A stretch of DNA of 64,000 bases from Hyphomicrobium sp. (GTDB taxonomy: Bacteria > Pseudomonadota > Alphaproteobacteria > Rhizobiales > Hyphomicrobiaceae), in contig JAIEMV010000016.1 of the NCBI GenBank assembly GCA_019751875.1, positions 1 through 64,000 on the forward strand. Direction: 5' to 3'. The position numbers were made by a program, and so were the translations under genes. Position 1 is the stretch's first letter; every line of letters begins with the position of its first letter. Below are positions 60,902-64,000 of this stretch, piece after piece. The notes beneath the pieces are model-generated. The model did not search any database. It worked only from the letters and a program-made list of their open reading frames with translations, and was not told the origin of the DNA.

Positions 60902-62266
60902 TCAATTTGTTTCGAGATAGCTCGTCGGATCGACCGGCGTCTGATCGCGGCGCACCTCGAAATGGAGTTGCGGCTGATCGACGGCACCGGTCTTGCCGGC
61001 TTTAGCGATCACCTGTCCGCGACTGACACGGTCTCCGCGTTTGACGAGAATTTCGCTGGCATGGGCGTAGGCGGTGACGAGGCCGTTATCGTGCCGGACC
61101 AGGATGAGATTGCCATAGCCCTTCAACTCGTTGCCGGCATAGGCGACGGCTCCATTCTCAGCCGCATGCACATCGGTTCCCAGAGGCACGGAAATGTTGA
61201 TGCCGTCGTTATGGGTGCCGTCGTTGCGCGGACCAAAGCCGGCAATGACGCGGCCCTTCACCGGCCAGCGCAGCTTGCCGTCGGCGACGGAGCCGGAGGC
61301 AGGGCCAGCGACCGCTGCGGCCGTGGTGGCGTCGAGGGCCGCAACCTTCTTTTCCTCGCCGGCGCCAGAATTCAAGATTTTCGGCGGGGCAGACGGTGCC
61401 GTCGGCTCCATCGGAAGCGGGGGCACGTTGGCGGTGACGGGAGGCTGTGCCGGCGGCGGTGACAGCACGGGTGGAGATGACGGCGTGGACGGCGCTTCTG
61501 CAAGCACGGCGCCCGCGACGCCGGGCACTTTGAGCACGGTGCCTGGCTTCACGCGGCGCACATCAGCGATTCCGTTGTAGCGCTGCAAGTCGTCGAGTTT
61601 CACCCTGTTCTGGCGGGCCACATTGTAGAGACTATCGCCGGCTTTGATCGTGTAGGAGCCGGTCCAGTCGGCAGGCGGAGGTACAGCCGCGACAGTTACC
61701 GGCGGCGCGGGCCGCGGACGGGCTGCCACCTTGCCTGACGGCAAAGCGAGTTTCTGGCCGGGCTTGAGCGACGGTGAGGTCAGGCCGTTGACGCGCATGA
61801 GTTCGTTCAGCGACACGTTGTGCCGCTTGGAAATACCATAGAGCGTGTCGCCGCGCTGGACTTCGACTTCCTGACCGCGTTCTTCGGCGGGGACGGGCGG
61901 CGGGGCAAAGGATGTCGCCGGCGCTGCCGCGGCGCGTGTCGGGCCGCGTGCCGGGGCGACACGTTCAGATTCGAAAGCCGGTGGCGGGAGGGTGGCGACC
62001 TCAATGCTCTTCTGGGCCGGCGGGGGATCGTAGGCCTCCGCAACTGGCGGCGGGTTCGCAACCGGATCGGCACCCAACGCGGAACGCTCGTTGGGAGAGA
62101 TGGCGCCCGTCTGCGGATCATTAAAGTTGGCGGACGCCGGAAAATCGAACCGCGCGATGTCGGCACTGCAGCCGCCGACAGCGAGTGCTGCAACGGCGGT
62201 GATGATTGGTAAACGGCTGCCGACAAATCGGCGGCCGGAGGACCCGGAACGCAGGAAACTGGACAT
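60902..62266 (-). CDS. LysM/LytM (M23-like) lipoprotein, NlpD/DipM-type
   Basis: 454-residue cell-envelope lipoprotein. Lipobox LAVGGCSA near residue 35. Pro/Ala-rich linker, two LysM peptidoglycan-binding repeats (VQRGDTLYGISKRHNVSLNE and IKAGDSLYNVARQNRVKLDD, near 135 and 210), a second Pro-rich linker, and an M23 domain (about 335-450). The zinc ligands are degraded: the H-x-G-x-D position reads N-D-G-I-N and the H-x-H position reads Q-L-H. This resembles NlpD/EnvC/DipM activators of amidases rather than an active endopeptidase. ATG 62266 follows GAGGTG; a GTG at 62275 lies inside that site. A CtrA-like box is just upstream. Confidence 0.87.
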   Translation of the reverse strand: MSSFLRSGSSGRRFVGSRLPIITAVAALAVGGCSADIARFDFPASANFNDPQTGAISPNERSALGADPVANPPPVAEAYDPPPAQKSIEVATLPPPAFESERVAPARGPTRAAAAPATSFAPPPVPAEERGQEVEVQRGDTLYGISKRHNVSLNELMRVNGLTSPSLKPGQKLALPSGKVAARPRPAPPVTVAAVPPPADWTGSYTIKAGDSLYNVARQNRVKLDDLQRYNGIADVRRVKPGTVLKVPGVAGAVLAEAPSTPSSPPVLSPPPAQPPVTANVPPLPMEPTAPSAPPKILNSGAGEEKKVAALDATTAAAVAGPASGSVADGKLRWPVKGRVIAGFGPRNDGTHNDGINISVPLGTDVHAAENGAVAYAGNELKGYGNLILVRHDNGLVTAYAHASEILVKRGDRVSRGQVIAKAGKTGAVDQPQLHFEVRRDQTPVDPTSYLETN

Positions 62267-62553
62267 GGTACGCACCTCACTACCTACGATCCATTAACCG
62301 TTAAGCGGTTAACGGGGCCTTAACGGCCGCCGCAGGCGCCCACTTTTTGAAGATGCCCACCCGGTGGTGCCAGGAAAGCTGAACCCGATCCCCACCCTAC
62401 TGAGAGCCCCCCGCGCGATGCTCCTCGAAGCGCTTCGCGCTCCGCGACATCACGCCGATCTCCAGGATCGGGTTCATGAAATGCTCGTAATGGACGATTG
62501 TGCGTTGAGAACGGAGAAATTACGCCGAACTGACGACATTTTCGGCCGCGCGA
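62267..62553. other. Intergenic region between LytM lipoprotein and surE
   Basis: About 287 bases holding the CtrA-like box (62309-62324) and two overlapping short inverted repeats (TTAACCG/CGGTTAA at 62294-62312 and CCGTTAAG/CTTAACGG at 62298-62326) that exclude each other. No gene between: the isoaspartyl methyltransferase (pcm) that often sits here is missing. Confidence 0.5.
62309..62324 (-). promoter_or_regulatory. CtrA-box-like site upstream of LytM lipoprotein gene
   Basis: TTAA-N7-TTAAC (TTAACGGGGCCTTAAC, 62309-62324) matches the CtrA full consensus TTAA-N7-TTAA(C). It lies about 45 bases upstream of the ATG at 62266. Additional TTAA half sites at 62294 and 62301 flank it. CtrA control of division-related genes is known in Alphaproteobacteria; binding here is inferred. 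Confidence 0.55.
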
Positions 62554-63351
62554 TCAACGCACGCTTTTCACCGGTTTGGTCGCGCCGATCGGATCGGAGA
62601 AGTGGGCCGAGAGATGCTCGCGCATCGCGTGATGTGTGAGATCCATCGATAGTGGCGTGATGGAGATCGCACCGTCGGCGATGGCGCGCAGATCGGTGCC
62701 TTCGGGCGGATCGGATTTGCGCCGGTCGAAGGCGAACCAGAAATAGGCATCTCCCCAGGGATCGCGGCGGGCTTCGATATCGAGGCCCTGATCGCGGCGG
62801 CCCTGGCGCGTGAGACGGATTTCGCTCACGGCATCGGGTGCAAGGTCTGGATAATTGACGTTCATCAGCACGCCCTGCGGCCAGTCTTGCGCCATCAGGC
62901 GTTCGACGATTTCGGGGCCGTAGGTCATCGGTGTCTTCCAGTGCTGGAGACCCTCTTTGTCAAAGCCGAGCGTGAGGCTCATGGCGATGGAGCGGATGCC
63001 GACAAGCGTGCCTTCCATGGCGCCGGCGATGGTGCCGGAGTAGGCGACATCCTCGGCAAGGTTGGCGCCGTGGTTGATGCCGGACAGGATGAGGTCGGGC
63101 GCTTTGTCTTTCAGGACGTGGCGCACGCCCATGATCACACAATCGGCCGGCGTGCCGCGGACGGCGAATGCGCGCTCGCCGATTTCCCGATAGCGCAGCG
63201 GCACCTGCAATGTGAGCGCGTGCGAGGCCCCGGACTGGTTCATTTCAGGTGCCACGATCCAGATGTCGTCCGACAGTTCGCGCGCGATGGCATGCAGCAC
63301 GGTCAGTCCGTGTGCGCCCGCGCCGTCGTCATTGGTGATGAGGATCCGCAT
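62554..63351 (-). CDS. surE: 5'/3'-nucleotidase SurE
   Basis: Metal-dependent phosphatase on nucleoside monophosphates and polyphosphate, 265 residues. RILITNDDGAGAHGLTVL at the N-terminus has the metal-binding Asp-Asp, APEMNQSGASHALTL the S/N motif, VRGTPADCVIMGV and LILSGINHGANLAEDVAYSGTIAGA the active-site Asn and signature. ITPLSMDLTHH closes the fold near the C-terminus. ATG 63351 starts right at the core. Downstream of serS with a 52-nt hairpin-bearing gap. Confidence 0.95.
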   Translation of the reverse strand: MRILITNDDGAGAHGLTVLHAIARELSDDIWIVAPEMNQSGASHALTLQVPLRYREIGERAFAVRGTPADCVIMGVRHVLKDKAPDLILSGINHGANLAEDVAYSGTIAGAMEGTLVGIRSIAMSLTLGFDKEGLQHWKTPMTYGPEIVERLMAQDWPQGVLMNVNYPDLAPDAVSEIRLTRQGRRDQGLDIEARRDPWGDAYFWFAFDRRKSDPPEGTDLRAIADGAISITPLSMDLTHHAMREHLSAHFSDPIGATKPVKSVR

Positions 63352-63366
63352 TATATCCGTTTATCT

Positions 63367-63399
63367 CCCTCTTCCCAATTTCCTTCAATGGGGAGAGGG
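63367..63399. repeat. Hairpin between serS and surE
   Basis: CCCTCTTCCC (63367-63376) pairs with GGGGAGAGGG (63390-63399) with one G-T wobble around a 13-base loop. No T-tract follows on either strand, so it is more likely an intergenic palindrome of the kind repeated across alphaproteobacterial genomes than a terminator. Confidence 0.5.
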
Positions 63400-63403
63400 G
63401 ACG

Positions 63404-64000
<597 letters not shown>

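Noticed and set aside
62364-62639. Open frame that could be a remnant of pcm between surE and the LytM gene
   Set aside because: The frame lies on the opposite strand and overlaps surE; no Pcm motif such as the SAM-binding loop is visible in any frame.

Overview
The window is chromosomal DNA of an alphaproteobacterium, most likely of the order Hyphomicrobiales (Rhizobiales). The evidence is the gene neighbourhoods: serS-surE-LytM/LysM lipoprotein next to yajC-secD-secF followed by a Mth938-domain gene and a phytoene-synthase-like gene; enoyl-CoA hydratase/CoA-binding protein beside rplM-rpsI and argC; a COX15-type heme A synthase beside a DUF2842 gene; an NdvA-type glucan exporter; and a CtrA-like box. 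Genus cannot be fixed from the sequence. No rRNA, tRNA, CRISPR array, insertion sequence or phage gene was found.

1-25.8 kb is a large Wzx/Wzy-type exopolysaccharide locus. The plus strand carries two NAD-dependent sugar epimerases (the first cut by the window edge), an acyltransferase 3 and a Wzc-like BY-kinase/chain-length protein. The minus strand (21.85 to 5.84 kb) carries a tightly packed block: GT4, Wzx flippase, HddC-GmhB fusion, AGE-family isomerase/epimerase, SDR, HddA kinase, CBS-DegT aminotransferase fusion, a secreted glycoside-hydrolase-like protein with DUF4214 repeats, GT4, Wzy-like polymerase, GT4 and GT25. Five of its junctions are 4-nt overlaps or short gaps. The HddA/GmhB/HddC set implies a nucleotide-activated D-glycero-alpha-D-manno-heptose, probably further oxidised, reduced or aminated. 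Plus-strand GT2, GT4 and an ExoF/Wza-like export protein close the locus. The locus looks less GC-rich than the rest of the window.

25.8-43 kb is mostly housekeeping and transport: a GldA/F/G-like ABC module with a DUF4340 protein, a HAD-IIA phosphatase, a putative methyltransferase, NdvA-like glucan exporter, ribA, a secreted GH3 beta-glucosidase, CoA-binding protein, enoyl-CoA hydratase, a secreted small protein, rplM-rpsI, terC, argC and ctaA/COX15.

44-47 kb holds the missing first step of the polysaccharide pathway, a WcaJ/ExoY-type phosphoglycosyltransferase, divergent from a BY-kinase-like membrane protein whose nucleotide-binding motifs are all degenerate. 47-53 kb has bacterioferritin and its ferredoxin with an Irr-box-like site, an esterase, an Ala-rich repetitive secreted protein, and a DevA/DevB-like ABC ATPase plus adaptor without a permease.

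53-64 kb encodes a long secreted SGNH-like hydrolase, the alphaproteobacterial relatives of complex I assembly factors NDUFAF6 and NDUFAF3, SecF, SecD, YajC, a DUF815 ATPase, a LytM/LysM lipoprotein with a degenerate zinc site behind a CtrA-like box, SurE and the C-terminal part of seryl-tRNA synthetase (cut by the window edge).
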